Numbered from the stretch's first letter, positions 1-6,942 are shown. The stretch is DNA of 7,353 nt from Gammaproteobacteria bacterium (GCA_003646355.1 QNFO01000050.1:1-7353), one strand, 5' to 3'. Notes: generated by a model not told the origin, from the sequence alone. A program made the numbers and translations.

Positions 1-1212
1 AATACGGGCGGCAGCAGTAGTGGGGCTGCAAATACACCAAGCCTGATAGTCGTATTATTCTTCGCCTTGCTGGGCGGCATTATCCTCAACTTGATGCCCT
101 GTGTTTTCCCCGTGTTATCGATCAAAGTATTGAGCTTAACTTCCGCCCATTTGGGCGAGCACAGCAAGCATTTACACGGTATGGCCTACACGGGGGGTAT
201 CGTTATTTCCTTCGTCGCCATCGCCGCGTTGTTGCTGGTTTTTCGCGGAGCGGGCGAAGCGGTGGGCTGGGGCTTTCAACTACAGTCGCCGGTGTTTGTC
301 AGTTTATTGGCGTATTTACTGTTCGCGGCGGGCCTGAGTTTTTCGGGTTTACTAGAAGTGGGTGCGCGGTGGATGAATATTGGTCAGTCGTCCACGACTG
401 GCACCTCTCTGCGCGCCTCCTTTATGACGGGCGTGCTGGCAACCGTAGTGGCCAGCCCCTGTAGTGCACCTTTTATGGGCACGGCACTCGGCTTTGCGCT
501 GACCCAAACGCCGCTGATTAGTTTGCTGGTATTTGCCGTGCTGGGCGTTGGCATGGCCCTGCCTTTCGTGCTGCTCAGTTGGATACCGGGTTTACTGGAA
601 AAACTGCCCGCACCGGGACCGTGGATGCAGAGCTTTCGGCAGTTTCTCGCCTTCCCTTTGTATGCCAGTGCAATCTGGCTGCTCTGGGTGCTGGGTCGTC
701 AAACCAGTGTTGATCAGGTGGCTCTGGTCGCCATTGGCATGTTGTTACTGGCCTTTGCCGCCTGGTTTGCCGGTGGCGGTGCGACGCGTTGGAAGCAGGC
801 CGTTGCTGCGGTGGTCACCGTCGTGGCACTGTCGATTGCCATTACGCCTTCAGATACGGCCGGTGATGACAGTCTGTGGGAGCCCTACTCCCGCGCGCGT
901 CTCGACGAATTGCGTAGCGAGGGTCGCCCCGTCTTTATTAACTTAACGGCAGCCTGGTGTATTACCTGTCTGGCCAATGAAAAGATTGCCCTCAGTTCGG
1001 CCGCCTTTGCCGACACCTTGCAGGCAAACAACATCGTCTACCTAAAAGGTGACTGGACCAATCGCAATAGCGAGATCACTGCATTGCTGAAAGAGTACGG
1101 GCGCAGCGGTGTGCCTCTATACCTGTATTACTCGGCGAACAGTGTTTCGGCGCAAGTTTTACCCCAGTTGTTGACCAAGAGCATTGTGCAAAAAGCGCTA
1201 AAAGCCGAGTAG
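1..1212 (+). CDS. DsbD/ScsB-family thiol:disulfide interchange protein (5' end outside window)
   Basis: Inner-membrane reductase that would carry electrons from cytoplasmic thioredoxin across the membrane to periplasmic thiol proteins. The frame is open from base 1, so the N-terminal periplasmic domain is missing and 403 residues remain. Counting from base 1, a Gly/Ser/Asn-rich linker (1-13) leads into about eight hydrophobic segments (roughly 15-38, 62-82, 97-118, 138-165, 170-195, 210-232, 238-256, 264-282). Two membrane cysteines sit in PCVFPVL (Cys34) and ASPCSAPF (Cys154), the pair expected to shuttle electrons. A C-terminal thioredoxin-like domain has WCITC (Cys320, Cys323) and a GVP cis-proline (Pro372). 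The WCITCLANEK and GVPLYLYY segments look more like the ScsB branch than classical E. coli DsbD, so no symbol is given. The family call is secure, the subfamily less so. The stop is TAG at 1210-1212. Confidence 0.93.
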   Translation, partial: NTGGSSSGAANTPSLIVVLFFALLGGIILNLMPCVFPVLSIKVLSLTSAHLGEHSKHLHGMAYTGGIVISFVAIAALLLVFRGAGEAVGWGFQLQSPVFVSLLAYLLFAAGLSFSGLLEVGARWMNIGQSSTTGTSLRASFMTGVLATVVASPCSAPFMGTALGFALTQTPLISLLVFAVLGVGMALPFVLLSWIPGLLEKLPAPGPWMQSFRQFLAFPLYASAIWLLWVLGRQTSVDQVALVAIGMLLLAFAAWFAGGGATRWKQAVAAVVTVVALSIAITPSDTAGDDSLWEPYSRARLDELRSEGRPVFINLTAAWCITCLANEKIALSSAAFADTLQANNIVYLKGDWTNRNSEITALLKEYGRSGVPLYLYYSANSVSAQVLPQLLTKSIVQKALKAE

Positions 1213-1241
1213 TGTCATTTTGAATCAGGTGTTTGAGCCCG

Positions 1242-1297
1242 AAAATGCCGATAAAATCGAGAAAGTTCGAACAAAAGCCTATAAAGTTGGACAAAAT
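1242..1297 (+). repeat. Imperfect direct repeats overlapping the candidate aroQ promoter
   Basis: Two motifs recur. AAAGTTCGAACAAAA (1262-1276) and AAAGTTGGACAAAA (1283-1296) start 21 bases apart, about two helical turns. GCCGATAAA (1247-1255) and GCCTATAAA (1277-1285) start 30 bases apart, each preceded by an A4 run. The first long copy falls in the spacer of the candidate promoter, and the second runs from the -10 box across the expected start point. The first copy also contains the 8-base palindrome GTTCGAAC (1265-1272). The arrangement would suit a dimeric regulator, but no known operator was recognised. Confidence 0.5.
1257..1285 (+). promoter_or_regulatory. Candidate sigma-70 promoter for aroQ-accB-accC
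   Basis: TCGAGA (1257-1262, 4 of 6 matches to TTGACA), a 17-base spacer and TATAAA (1280-1285, 5 of 6 matches to TATAAT) predict a start near 1292. It lies in the 162-base AT-rich gap between the DsbD-type gene and aroQ, the longest clear spacer before the acc genes. Assignment is by pattern only. AT-rich spacers often give chance matches, so confidence is limited. Confidence 0.38.
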
Positions 1298-1323
1298 TTT
1301 TTAACTCATGCAAACTCACCAGC

Positions 1324-1338
1324 GCCGAGAAACTCGGC
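1324..1338 (+). other. Small perfect hairpin in the aroQ leader
   Basis: GCCGAG (1324-1329) and CTCGGC (1333-1338) form a 6-bp stem with an AAA loop. It lies 36 bases before the aroQ start and would be inside the leader RNA if transcription begins near 1292. No T run follows, so it is not an intrinsic terminator. It may shape the leader or be incidental. Confidence 0.4.
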
Positions 1339-1374
1339 TTGAAAGGTAATAAAAATGACGGGGAGCGAGGGATA

Positions 1375-1824
1375 ATGGCGACAATCCTGGTCTTGCATGG
1401 CCCAAATCTTAATTTACTCGGTAGCCGTGAACCCGAGGTCTACGGCAATACTACGCTCGACGATATTAATCGACAGCTCACCGAGCGTTGCATCGCTGAG
1501 GGCCACCACCTGCTCGCCCTGCAAAGTAATGCCGAATACGAACTGATAGATCGCATACACGATGCTCGCCATGAAGGTGTCGAGATTATATTGATCAACC
1601 CCGCCGCCTTTACCCACACCAGTGTCGCCCTGCGCGATGCCCTGTTGGCGGTGGCGATTCCTTTTGTTGAAGTGCATCTTTCCAATGTACACAGCCGCGA
1701 GCAGTTTCGTTCGCATTCCTATTTTTCTGATATTGCCATTGGGGTGATTTGTGGCTTCGGTGCCCAGAGCTATGACCTTGCTCTCAGCGCCGCCTTGACG
1801 CACCTTGATGCTGACCCACAGTAA
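1375..1824 (+). CDS. aroQ: Type II 3-dehydroquinate dehydratase
   Basis: Cytoplasmic enzyme converting 3-dehydroquinate to 3-dehydroshikimate, the third step of the shikimate pathway. The 149-residue product has the usual length of the dodecameric type II class, unrelated to E. coli AroD. Family signatures run throughout: HGPNLNLLG (8-16), [10 protein letters not shown] (74-83), EVHLSN (99-104) and REQFR (108-112). Residues matching the known active site are Arg18 and Tyr23 on the flexible lid, Asn75, His81, His101, Arg108 and Arg112. The C-terminal GFGAQSY has Ser where GxxGY usually has Gly. ATG 1375 was chosen over the in-frame TTG at 1339 because homologues begin [15 protein letters not shown] and a purine-rich GGGAGCGAGG lies just upstream. 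accB follows after 34 bases, so the two are probably co-transcribed. Confidence 0.97.
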   Translation: MATILVLHGPNLNLLGSREPEVYGNTTLDDINRQLTERCIAEGHHLLALQSNAEYELIDRIHDARHEGVEIILINPAAFTHTSVALRDALLAVAIPFVEVHLSNVHSREQFRSHSYFSDIAIGVICGFGAQSYDLALSAALTHLDADPQ

Positions 1825-1858
1825 GTTATAGCCGAACATTGATACCCGAGGGGGGAAC

Positions 1859-2308
1859 ATGGATATACGCAAAGTAAAAAAACTCATTGAGCTGTTGGAA
1901 GAGTCCAATATTGATGAGCTGGAAATTAAAGAAGGCGAAGAGTCAGTACGTATTATTCGCAACAGCCAAACCACTTATGCGGCTGCACCGGCTCCCGTTG
2001 TTGCCGCCCCCATCGTAGCGGCTGCTCCGGCAGCACCAGGCGCTGGTGAAGAAGCGGCGGCACCAGCTCCGGCAGGCCACCTTGTGACCTCGCCCATGGT
2101 TGGTACTTACTACAGTTCTCCGGCGCCTGATGCCCCTGCTTTTATCGAAGTTGGCAAGACTGTCAAAGTCGGTGACGTGCTGTGTATCGTTGAGGCGATG
2201 AAGATGATGAACCAAATTGAAGCCGACAAAGCGGGCACCATTGGCGCCATCCTTGTCGAAGACGGTGAAGCGGTCGAGTTTGACCAGGCCATGATCACCA
2301 TTATTTAA
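1859..2308 (+). CDS. accB: Acetyl-CoA carboxylase biotin carboxyl carrier protein
   Basis: Carries carboxybiotin between biotin carboxylase (AccC) and the carboxyltransferase (AccA-AccD) in the first committed step of fatty acid synthesis. The 149 residues comprise an N-terminal helical/strand segment (1-36, beginning [13 protein letters not shown]), an Ala/Pro-rich flexible linker (about 40-75) and a biotinyl domain (about 76-149). The motif [12 protein letters not shown] holds the biotinylated lysine, Lys115. The segment SPAPDAPAF (87-95) corresponds to the protruding thumb that distinguishes bacterial acetyl-CoA carboxylase BCCPs. A strong GAGGGGGG ribosome binding site (1848-1855) precedes ATG 1859. 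accC starts 22 bases downstream, the standard pairing that couples production of the two partners. In E. coli AccB represses its own operon; whether that holds here is not visible. Confidence 0.98.
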   Translation: MDIRKVKKLIELLEESNIDELEIKEGEESVRIIRNSQTTYAAAPAPVVAAPIVAAAPAAPGAGEEAAAPAPAGHLVTSPMVGTYYSSPAPDAPAFIEVGKTVKVGDVLCIVEAMKMMNQIEADKAGTIGAILVEDGEAVEFDQAMITII

Positions 2309-2330
2309 AAGCGGCGCGAAGAGGTAATCC

Positions 2331-3671
2331 ATGCTGGATAAAGTACTGATCGCCAACCGTGGCGAAATCGCCCTGCGAATATTGCGGGCTTGTAAAGAAT
2401 TGGGTATTAAAACCGTGGCCGTGCACTCGAAGGTCGATGCCGACCTGATGCACGTGCGCCTGGCGGACGAGACCGTCTGCATTGGCCCCAATCCCTCAGC
2501 CGACAGCTATCTTAATAGCGCGGCGATTATTAGCGCGATGGAAATCACCGACTCGGTCGCCGTTCACCCCGGTTACGGCTTTTTGGCTGAAAATGCTGAT
2601 TTTGCCGAACAGGTCGAAAAGAGTGGCTTCACCTTTATTGGCCCCAGTGCCGAGGTGATTCGCATGATGGGCGACAAAGTGGCGGCCATTCAGGCCATGC
2701 GTGCGGCGGGTGTGCCGACGGTGCCGGGTTCCAATGGCGCTCTCGATGACAATCACGAGCGCACCATGGAGATCGCCCGCGAGATTGGCTATCCGGTAAT
2801 TATTAAGGCCGCTTCTGGCGGCGGTGGTCGCGGTATGCGCGTGGTGCAAACCGAGGCTCACCTGATTAACGCCATTGCCCTGACGCGCTCCGAGGCCGCT
2901 GCGGCCTTTGGTGACGGCACGGTGTATATGGAGAAGTTTCTCGAAACGCCGCGCCACGTTGAAGTGCAGATTCTGTCTGACGGACAGGGCAATGCCATCC
3001 ACCTTGGCGACAGAGATTGCTCCCTGCAGCGCCGTCACCAGAAAGTACTGGAAGAAGCGCCAGCGCCGGACATCGACGAAGCGGCACGGCAGAAGGTGTT
3101 TGATGTTTGTGTGCAGGCTTGTATCGATATTGGCTACAAGGGTGCGGGCACCTTTGAGTTTCTCTATGAGAACGGGGGCTATTACTTTATTGAGATGAAT
3201 ACCCGGGTTCAGGTTGAGCATCCGGTTTCGGAAATGATCACTGGCATCGACATCGTCAAAGAGCAATTGCTCATTGCCGGTGGTGAAAAGCTCGGCTTTA
3301 CCCAGGAAGAAGTCATTTTCCGTGGTCATGCCTTCGAGTGTCGTATTAACGCCGAAGACGCCGTTACCTTTATGCCGAGCCCGGGTAAGGTTACTGCCTA
3401 CCACCCCCCCGGTGGCAATGGTGTGCGGGTCGACTCCCATCTCTATAGCTCTTATAAAGTGCCGCCCAATTATGATTCGCTGATCGCTAAAATCATTACC
3501 TACGGTAAAGATCGTGATGCCGCGTTGGGTCGTATGCGCAACGCCCTGGACGAGCTGTTTATTGAGGGCATTAAAACCAATATTGACCTGCAACGGGATC
3601 TGGTGACGGATGCCGGGTTTAAACGTGGCGGCGTTAATATTCACTACCTCGAGAAAAAGCTGGGGCTATAA
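2331..3671 (+). CDS. accC: Acetyl-CoA carboxylase biotin carboxylase subunit
   Basis: ATP-grasp enzyme that carboxylates the biotin on AccB using bicarbonate and ATP. The 446 residues match the usual length of about 447-450. The N-terminal domain starts [16 protein letters not shown], followed by the ATP-grasp domain with the glycine-rich lid [11 protein letters not shown] (159-169) and the C-terminal domain. Residues align without offset to the E. coli active site: Lys116, Lys159, His209, Lys238, Glu276, Glu288, Asn290, Arg292 and Arg338. The catalytic stretch is [14 protein letters not shown] (288-301). GAGG at 2321-2324 is well placed for ATG 2331. A long open frame on the opposite strand is a coding shadow. 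No missing key residue or disruption is seen, so the enzyme should be active. Confidence 0.98.
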   Translation: MLDKVLIANRGEIALRILRACKELGIKTVAVHSKVDADLMHVRLADETVCIGPNPSADSYLNSAAIISAMEITDSVAVHPGYGFLAENADFAEQVEKSGFTFIGPSAEVIRMMGDKVAAIQAMRAAGVPTVPGSNGALDDNHERTMEIAREIGYPVIIKAASGGGGRGMRVVQTEAHLINAIALTRSEAAAAFGDGTVYMEKFLETPRHVEVQILSDGQGNAIHLGDRDCSLQRRHQKVLEEAPAPDIDEAARQKVFDVCVQACIDIGYKGAGTFEFLYENGGYYFIEMNTRVQVEHPVSEMITGIDIVKEQLLIAGGEKLGFTQEEVIFRGHAFECRINAEDAVTFMPSPGKVTAYHPPGGNGVRVDSHLYSSYKVPPNYDSLIAKIITYGKDRDAALGRMRNALDELFIEGIKTNIDLQRDLVTDAGFKRGGVNIHYLEKKLGL

Positions 3672-3674
3672 GCT

Positions 3675-3696
3675 GGCAGGGGGCTTTGCCCCGGCC
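3675..3696 (+). other. GC-rich hairpin between accC and prmA
   Basis: GGGGC (3680-3684) pairs with GCCCC (3688-3692) around a TTT loop, and an outer GGC/GCC pair (3675-3677 with 3694-3696) extends it past a small internal mismatch. It begins 4 bases after the accC stop. No T tract follows, so it is not a classical terminator. It could protect the 3' end of accBC mRNA or reduce read-through into prmA. The function is inference. Confidence 0.5.
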
Positions 3697-3718
3697 GCGA
3701 TAATTTGCAGGAGTTGTT

Positions 3719-4600
3719 ATGGATTGGTTACAACTGCGCATCGCGGTCAATAAGCCCGAGGTCGAGGCGCTGGAAGACGCGCTGCTGGCCTCCGGCGCGG
3801 TGTCGGTAACACTGGAAGATGGTGCCGACGATCCGATTCTCGAACCGGGGGTGGGTGAAACCCCCCTCTGGAATAGTCTGCGAGTGACCGGACTCTACCC
3901 CGCTGATATTCATACTGAGCTGGCTTTTCAGCTGCTGAACGAGAGCTTTTCGGGTCAGTTGCAACACTGGCGCTGGGAGATTCTCGAAGATCAGCCTTGG
4001 GAAACCCTCTGGACCGAGCACTATCAGCCCATCCAGTGCGGTAAAAAACTGTGGATTTGTCCCAGCTGGCGCGAGCCGCCCAATCCCGATGCCGTCAATC
4101 TCTCTCTCGACCCCGGTTTGGCCTTTGGCTCCGGCACTCACGCCACTACTTTCTTGTGCCTGCAGTGGCTCGATGCCCAGTCGCTCACCGGAAAAACGGT
4201 CATCGACTTTGGCTGTGGTTCGGGGATTCTCGCCATTGCGGCACTATTACTCGGTGCCAAGCAGGTTATTGCCACCGACAATGACCCCCAGGCCTTGCTG
4301 GCTACCCGCGATAATGCGCAGCGTAACGGTCTGAGTGAGTCGCAACTCAGCGTTTGTTTGCCCCAGGATTTGGACGCTGAGCCAGCCGATATTGTTTTGG
4401 CGAACATCCTCGCCGCGCCGCTGATTTCTCTGGCCGGGCAGTTGACGGCCCTGACGGCCCCCGATGGTCAGCTGTGCCTGTCGGGCATGATTGCCTCTCA
4501 GACCGATGCTGTGATGTCGGCCTATAGCGAGGACTTCCGTTTTGCCCCGCCTCTGTGCCGTGAGGAATGGTTTTGTCTAACGGCTGAAAAGCTGACTTGA
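3719..4600 (+). CDS. prmA: Ribosomal protein L11 methyltransferase
   Basis: SAM-dependent enzyme that trimethylates ribosomal protein L11 (in E. coli at the N-terminal alanine and two lysines). The 293 residues match E. coli PrmA. The N-terminal ferredoxin-like substrate-recognition domain occupies about 1-60 (start MDWLQLRIAV), followed by a linker and a Rossmann methyltransferase domain. Visible motifs are DPGLAFGSGTHATT (131-144), the SAM-binding VIDFGCGSGILAIAA (161-175), acidic Asp187 in ATDNDPQA, and LANILAAPL (227-235), equivalent to the family's NILAGPL loop. AGGAG at 3709-3713 sits 5 bases before ATG 3719. The gene lies 47 bases after accC with none of the yhdT-panF genes found between them in E. 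coli. Loss of PrmA is tolerated in E. coli, so expect a non-essential modification role. Confidence 0.97.
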   Translation: MDWLQLRIAVNKPEVEALEDALLASGAVSVTLEDGADDPILEPGVGETPLWNSLRVTGLYPADIHTELAFQLLNESFSGQLQHWRWEILEDQPWETLWTEHYQPIQCGKKLWICPSWREPPNPDAVNLSLDPGLAFGSGTHATTFLCLQWLDAQSLTGKTVIDFGCGSGILAIAALLLGAKQVIATDNDPQALLATRDNAQRNGLSESQLSVCLPQDLDAEPADIVLANILAAPLISLAGQLTALTAPDGQLCLSGMIASQTDAVMSAYSEDFRFAPPLCREEWFCLTAEKLT

Positions 4601-4631
4601 AGCTGATGGCTGCTGCGAGAAAGCTTCCATC

Positions 4632-5492
4632 GTGAGCAAAGTTGCGGCCCGTTGCCCCAGTTGCCAGTCGGTCTTTTTTGTCAGTGCGGCACAGGGCAAG
4701 GTCGCTAATAATCTGGTGCGCTGTGGTCGCTGCGGTCATTTATTTAGTGTGCTTGAAAACCTCAGTGATAGCCTGCCGGAGCCGGAGGTGATCGTCACCC
4801 CCCCGGAACCGGAAATAGAAGTGGAGTCTGAATCCGTCGCAGATGCAGCGGCGAGTGCCAGCATGCCTGTCGAGCCAGATGAGACCGAGGACTGTGCACC
4901 TGAGACTTTGGATGGCCTCGACGAGCCCCGAGCCTCGGAATTTGACCTGTCGAATTTAAGCACCAGCCTGCCAGACGATTTTGATCTTGAGAGTAGCGCC
5001 GCCGAAAACACAGGTTTTGGTCGGCGGCTGGGCCTGGGTCTGCTTATTGTTGTGTTCGCTCTTGTCGGGCTTGCTGGACAAACTCTCTATTTTGGGCTGC
5101 CAGCACTAAGCCAAGAGCTTGCGTACCGCCCCTTACTGCAGACTCTCTGTGATGTCCTGCCCTGTCAGCTGGAGGTTTATAGTAAGCCAGAGCTGGTTCG
5201 CGTTGAGCAGTTGTTAGTTCGCGCCCATCCCGACCTGGAGGAGAGTTTGGTGGTCGAGCTGGTGTTAATCAATATGGCGAGTCTTGAGCAGCCCTATCCG
5301 CCGCTGATCTTGCGCTTTGATGATTTGAACGGCGAGCAGGTAGCGGCACGTCGCCTGTTCGCCAAAGAATATCTACCCCGAAGTCTTCGTGCTAACAAGC
5401 TGATGCCAGTCGATAAGGCGGTCAGTATTAAGTTAGGCATTCTCGACCCGGGTGAACGGGCACTCTCCTACTCGGTTTCCGTCGGACAATAA
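4632..5492 (+). CDS. Zinc-ribbon and DUF3426 single-pass membrane protein
   Basis: Conserved protein of unknown function. The 286 residues show three parts. An N-terminal MJ0042-type zinc ribbon has CPSC (Cys8, Cys11) and CGRC (Cys31, Cys34). A long acidic Pro/Glu/Ser-rich linker (about 45-128) follows. One membrane segment (about 133-155) leads to a C-terminal DUF3426 domain with ALSQELAYRPLLQTLC and a conserved LPPLILRF-like strand pattern near 220-230. The expected topology is cytoplasmic zinc ribbon and linker with a periplasmic C-terminus. The start is GTG 4632, because the zinc ribbon begins a few residues later, no other start codon lies in frame after the stop at 4593, and homologues also start just before the first CxxC. 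The ribosome site is poor (GAGA, 4617-4620). It begins 31 bases after prmA, suggesting co-transcription. The family call is firm; no function is claimed. Confidence 0.9.
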   Translation: MSKVAARCPSCQSVFFVSAAQGKVANNLVRCGRCGHLFSVLENLSDSLPEPEVIVTPPEPEIEVESESVADAAASASMPVEPDETEDCAPETLDGLDEPRASEFDLSNLSTSLPDDFDLESSAAENTGFGRRLGLGLLIVVFALVGLAGQTLYFGLPALSQELAYRPLLQTLCDVLPCQLEVYSKPELVRVEQLLVRAHPDLEESLVVELVLINMASLEQPYPPLILRFDDLNGEQVAARRLFAKEYLPRSLRANKLMPVDKAVSIKLGILDPGERALSYSVSVGQ

Positions 5493-5514
5493 GTTTTTTT
5501 CGCTATTTTTCCTT

Positions 5515-5529
5515 CCGCCACTCTGGCGG
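5515..5529 (+). other. Short hairpin between the DUF3426 gene and dusB
   Basis: CCGCCA (5515-5520) and TGGCGG (5524-5529) form a perfect 6-bp stem with a CTC loop. T runs lie on its 5' side (5494-5500 and 5506-5510) but not directly after it, and its downstream flank on the minus strand is A-rich, so it fits an intrinsic terminator on neither strand. It may be part of the dusB-fis leader or promoter region. The 119-base spacer 5493-5611 otherwise holds the palindrome GGTCGACC (5542-5549) and a T6 run (5551-5556). No convincing -35/-10 pair was found. Confidence 0.4.
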
Positions 5530-5601
5530 TGGGCGTATGATGGTCGACCGTTTTTTACGAAGCGGTATCCCAAGTAGTTTTATCCTAATTGAGTCCTCAT
5601 C

Positions 5602-5614
5602 GAGGTTGCAATTG
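5602..5614 (+). promoter_or_regulatory. Ribosome binding site that sets a TTG start for dusB
   Basis: GAGG (5602-5605) stands 6 bases before an in-frame TTG (5612). The upstream ATG codons at 5537 and 5540 have only a poor GGTGGG in front of them. The TTG start gives a protein beginning LQIGPH, which matches the usual DusB N-terminus (RIGPY-like), whereas the ATG start adds 25 residues with no family resemblance. Confidence 0.65.
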
Positions 5615-6601
5615 CTACAGATCGGCCCCCACATTATTCACAGCCCGCTGGTGCTGGCCCCTATGGCCGGTGTCGCTGACCTACCTTTTCGTCGCCTCTG
5701 TCGACGCTTTGGTGCGGGTATGGCGGTGACTGAAATGCTCACGGCTGACACCAGCAAGTGGAACTCGCAGAAATCGCGCTTTCGTTTGCCGGTACTGGAT
5801 GAGGCCGAACCCCGCGTGGTGCAAATTGCCGGTGCCGAGCCCGGTCAATTGGCCGAGGCGGCGCAACGCAGTGTTGAGCTGGGAGCACAGATTGTTGATA
5901 TCAATATGGGCTGTCCGGCGAAAAAAGTCTGTAAGCGGGCAGCGGGTTCTGCGCTATTGCGTGAAGAAACACTGGTCGCAGAGATTTTGCAGCGAGTAGT
6001 GAAGTCGGTTTCTGTGCCCGTGACCTTAAAAATTCGCACCGGCTGGGATCTGCGCAGCCGCAATGCTATGACCATCGCACGCCTGGCCGAGGACGCCGGT
6101 ATCCAGGCCCTGACCATTCATGGTCGCACGCGGGCCTGCCTGTTTAAGGGTGTGGCGGAATACGACACCATTGCCGAGGTGGTCGCTGGGGTAGCCATCC
6201 CCGTGATTGCCAATGGCGATATCGACTCACCCGAGCAGGCCGAAGCTGTTTTGGCCCATACCGGTGCAGCGGCGCTGATGATTGGCCGAGGCGCTCAGGG
6301 CCAACCCTGGTTGTTCCGCCAAATTAACGCTTATCTAAACGGTGAGACACCGTCAGCACCCACCCGCCGCGAAGTGGCTGAAGTTATGCTTGAGCATATC
6401 AATGCCATGCACGACTACTACGGTGAGACGATGGGTGTACGCATCGCGCGCAAGCATGTCGGCTGGTACCTGCAAAAATTACAGATTGAACGCCCTTGTC
6501 GTAAAGCCTTCAATCAGCTGCTTGAGAGTGAACAGCAGCTCGAATTTATTAGCGAATTACTATTAATAACAAATAATAATAATCAGGAAATTGCTGCATG
6601 A
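5612..6601 (+). CDS. dusB: tRNA-dihydrouridine synthase B
   Basis: FMN- and NADPH-dependent enzyme reducing a uridine in the tRNA D-loop to dihydrouridine (position 17 in E. coli). From TTG 5612 it has 329 residues, close to E. coli DusB. A TIM barrel begins with LAPMAGVADLPFRRLC. Later motifs are VDINMGCPAKKV with the catalytic Cys101, LKIRTGW with Lys140, TIHGRTRACLF with His170, IPVIANGD and ALMIGRGAQGQPW (FMN phosphate loop). The last two and HGRTRACLF are near identical to E. coli DusB and separate it from DusA and DusC. The helical C-terminal domain includes RIARKHVGWYLQ. The final residues, with four Asn codons, look like an added tail. The TGA stop overlaps the fis ATG (6598-6601). 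An alternative start is ATG 5537, giving 354 residues. Confidence 0.95.
   Translation: MLQIGPHIIHSPLVLAPMAGVADLPFRRLCRRFGAGMAVTEMLTADTSKWNSQKSRFRLPVLDEAEPRVVQIAGAEPGQLAEAAQRSVELGAQIVDINMGCPAKKVCKRAAGSALLREETLVAEILQRVVKSVSVPVTLKIRTGWDLRSRNAMTIARLAEDAGIQALTIHGRTRACLFKGVAEYDTIAEVVAGVAIPVIANGDIDSPEQAEAVLAHTGAAALMIGRGAQGQPWLFRQINAYLNGETPSAPTRREVAEVMLEHINAMHDYYGETMGVRIARKHVGWYLQKLQIERPCRKAFNQLLESEQQLEFISELLLITNNNNQEIAA
6555..6583 (+). promoter_or_regulatory. AU-rich tract upstream of fis, with (AAT)4
   Basis: This stretch of 29 bases contains only two C and no G, in an otherwise GC-rich gene, and includes AAT repeated four times (6572-6583). It lies immediately before the fis ribosome binding site (AGGA, 6585-6588) and inside the dusB 3' end, where it encodes a tail beyond the conserved DusB domain. 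As I recall, E. coli fis translation depends on an upstream AU-rich element in dusB. A similar enhancer role here is inference. Confidence 0.45.
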
Positions 6602-6894
6602 ATTCAGTCCACAAGCATACCTTTGAGCATAATGACCCGTCCAGCGAAGCCGATATGCCAGCCGACAATCACTCCTTGCGTCACTGCGTGGCGCGGGCGG
6701 TGGAAGAGTACTTTAGCCATCTGGACGGCCAAACCTGCACCGATCTGTACCAGCTAGTGTTGCAGGAGGTTGAAGACCCTCTGATCACCGCTGTGATGAA
6801 ATACACCCGCAACAATCAGAGCAAAGCCTCAGAAATGCTCGGTTTGAATCGCGGTACCTTGCGCAAAAAACTGAAGCTTTACGACCTGCTTTAA
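6598..6894 (+). CDS. fis: Nucleoid-associated DNA-binding protein Fis
   Basis: Homodimeric DNA-bending protein that, in enterics, peaks on entry to rapid growth and acts on rRNA promoters, recombination and replication. The 98 residues equal E. coli Fis in length. The N-terminal arm (1-25) is divergent and hydrophilic. The core begins SLRHCVARAVEEYFSHLDGQ, and the C-terminal helix-turn-helix spans about 74-95. DNA-contacting residues in E. coli are conserved in place: Asn84, Arg85, Thr87, Arg89 and Lys90 within LNRGTLRKKLK. ATG 6598 overlaps the dusB stop in an ATGA, suggesting translational coupling, with AGGA (6585-6588) 9 bases upstream. The dusB-fis pair is a hallmark of gammaproteobacteria. 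Confidence 0.97.
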   Translation: MNSVHKHTFEHNDPSSEADMPADNHSLRHCVARAVEEYFSHLDGQTCTDLYQLVLQEVEDPLITAVMKYTRNNQSKASEMLGLNRGTLRKKLKLYDLL

Positions 6895-6942
6895 GTTCCA
6901 GGGTTTGCGCTCAACCAGCCACTCTTTAACAGGGTAGAAGTT

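Noticed and set aside
1339..1374. TTG start extending aroQ by 12 residues
   Set aside because: The extra residues are unlike AroQ N-termini, the TTG abuts the hairpin at 1324-1338, and ATG 1375 has a better ribosome site.
1414..1974. Minus-strand open frame across the end of aroQ and the start of accB
   Set aside because: It overlaps two well-supported genes antisense, and no recognisable domain was seen.
2496..3644. Long open frame on the minus strand, opposite accC (382 codons)
   Set aside because: It is wholly antisense to accC, whose identity is certain. The translation shows no family motifs and has the composition of a coding shadow in GC-rich DNA.
5480..5500. Intrinsic terminator after the DUF3426 gene at the T7 run
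   Set aside because: Only 3-bp stems can form before the T run. The better hairpin (5515-5529) comes after it.
5542..5556. GGTCGACC palindrome followed by T6 as a terminator
   Set aside because: The palindrome has no loop, so only a 2-bp stem with a four-base loop is possible in RNA.
6902..6910. PurR operator before purH
   Set aside because: Only one half of the 16-base palindrome is recognisable, and the left half does not match.
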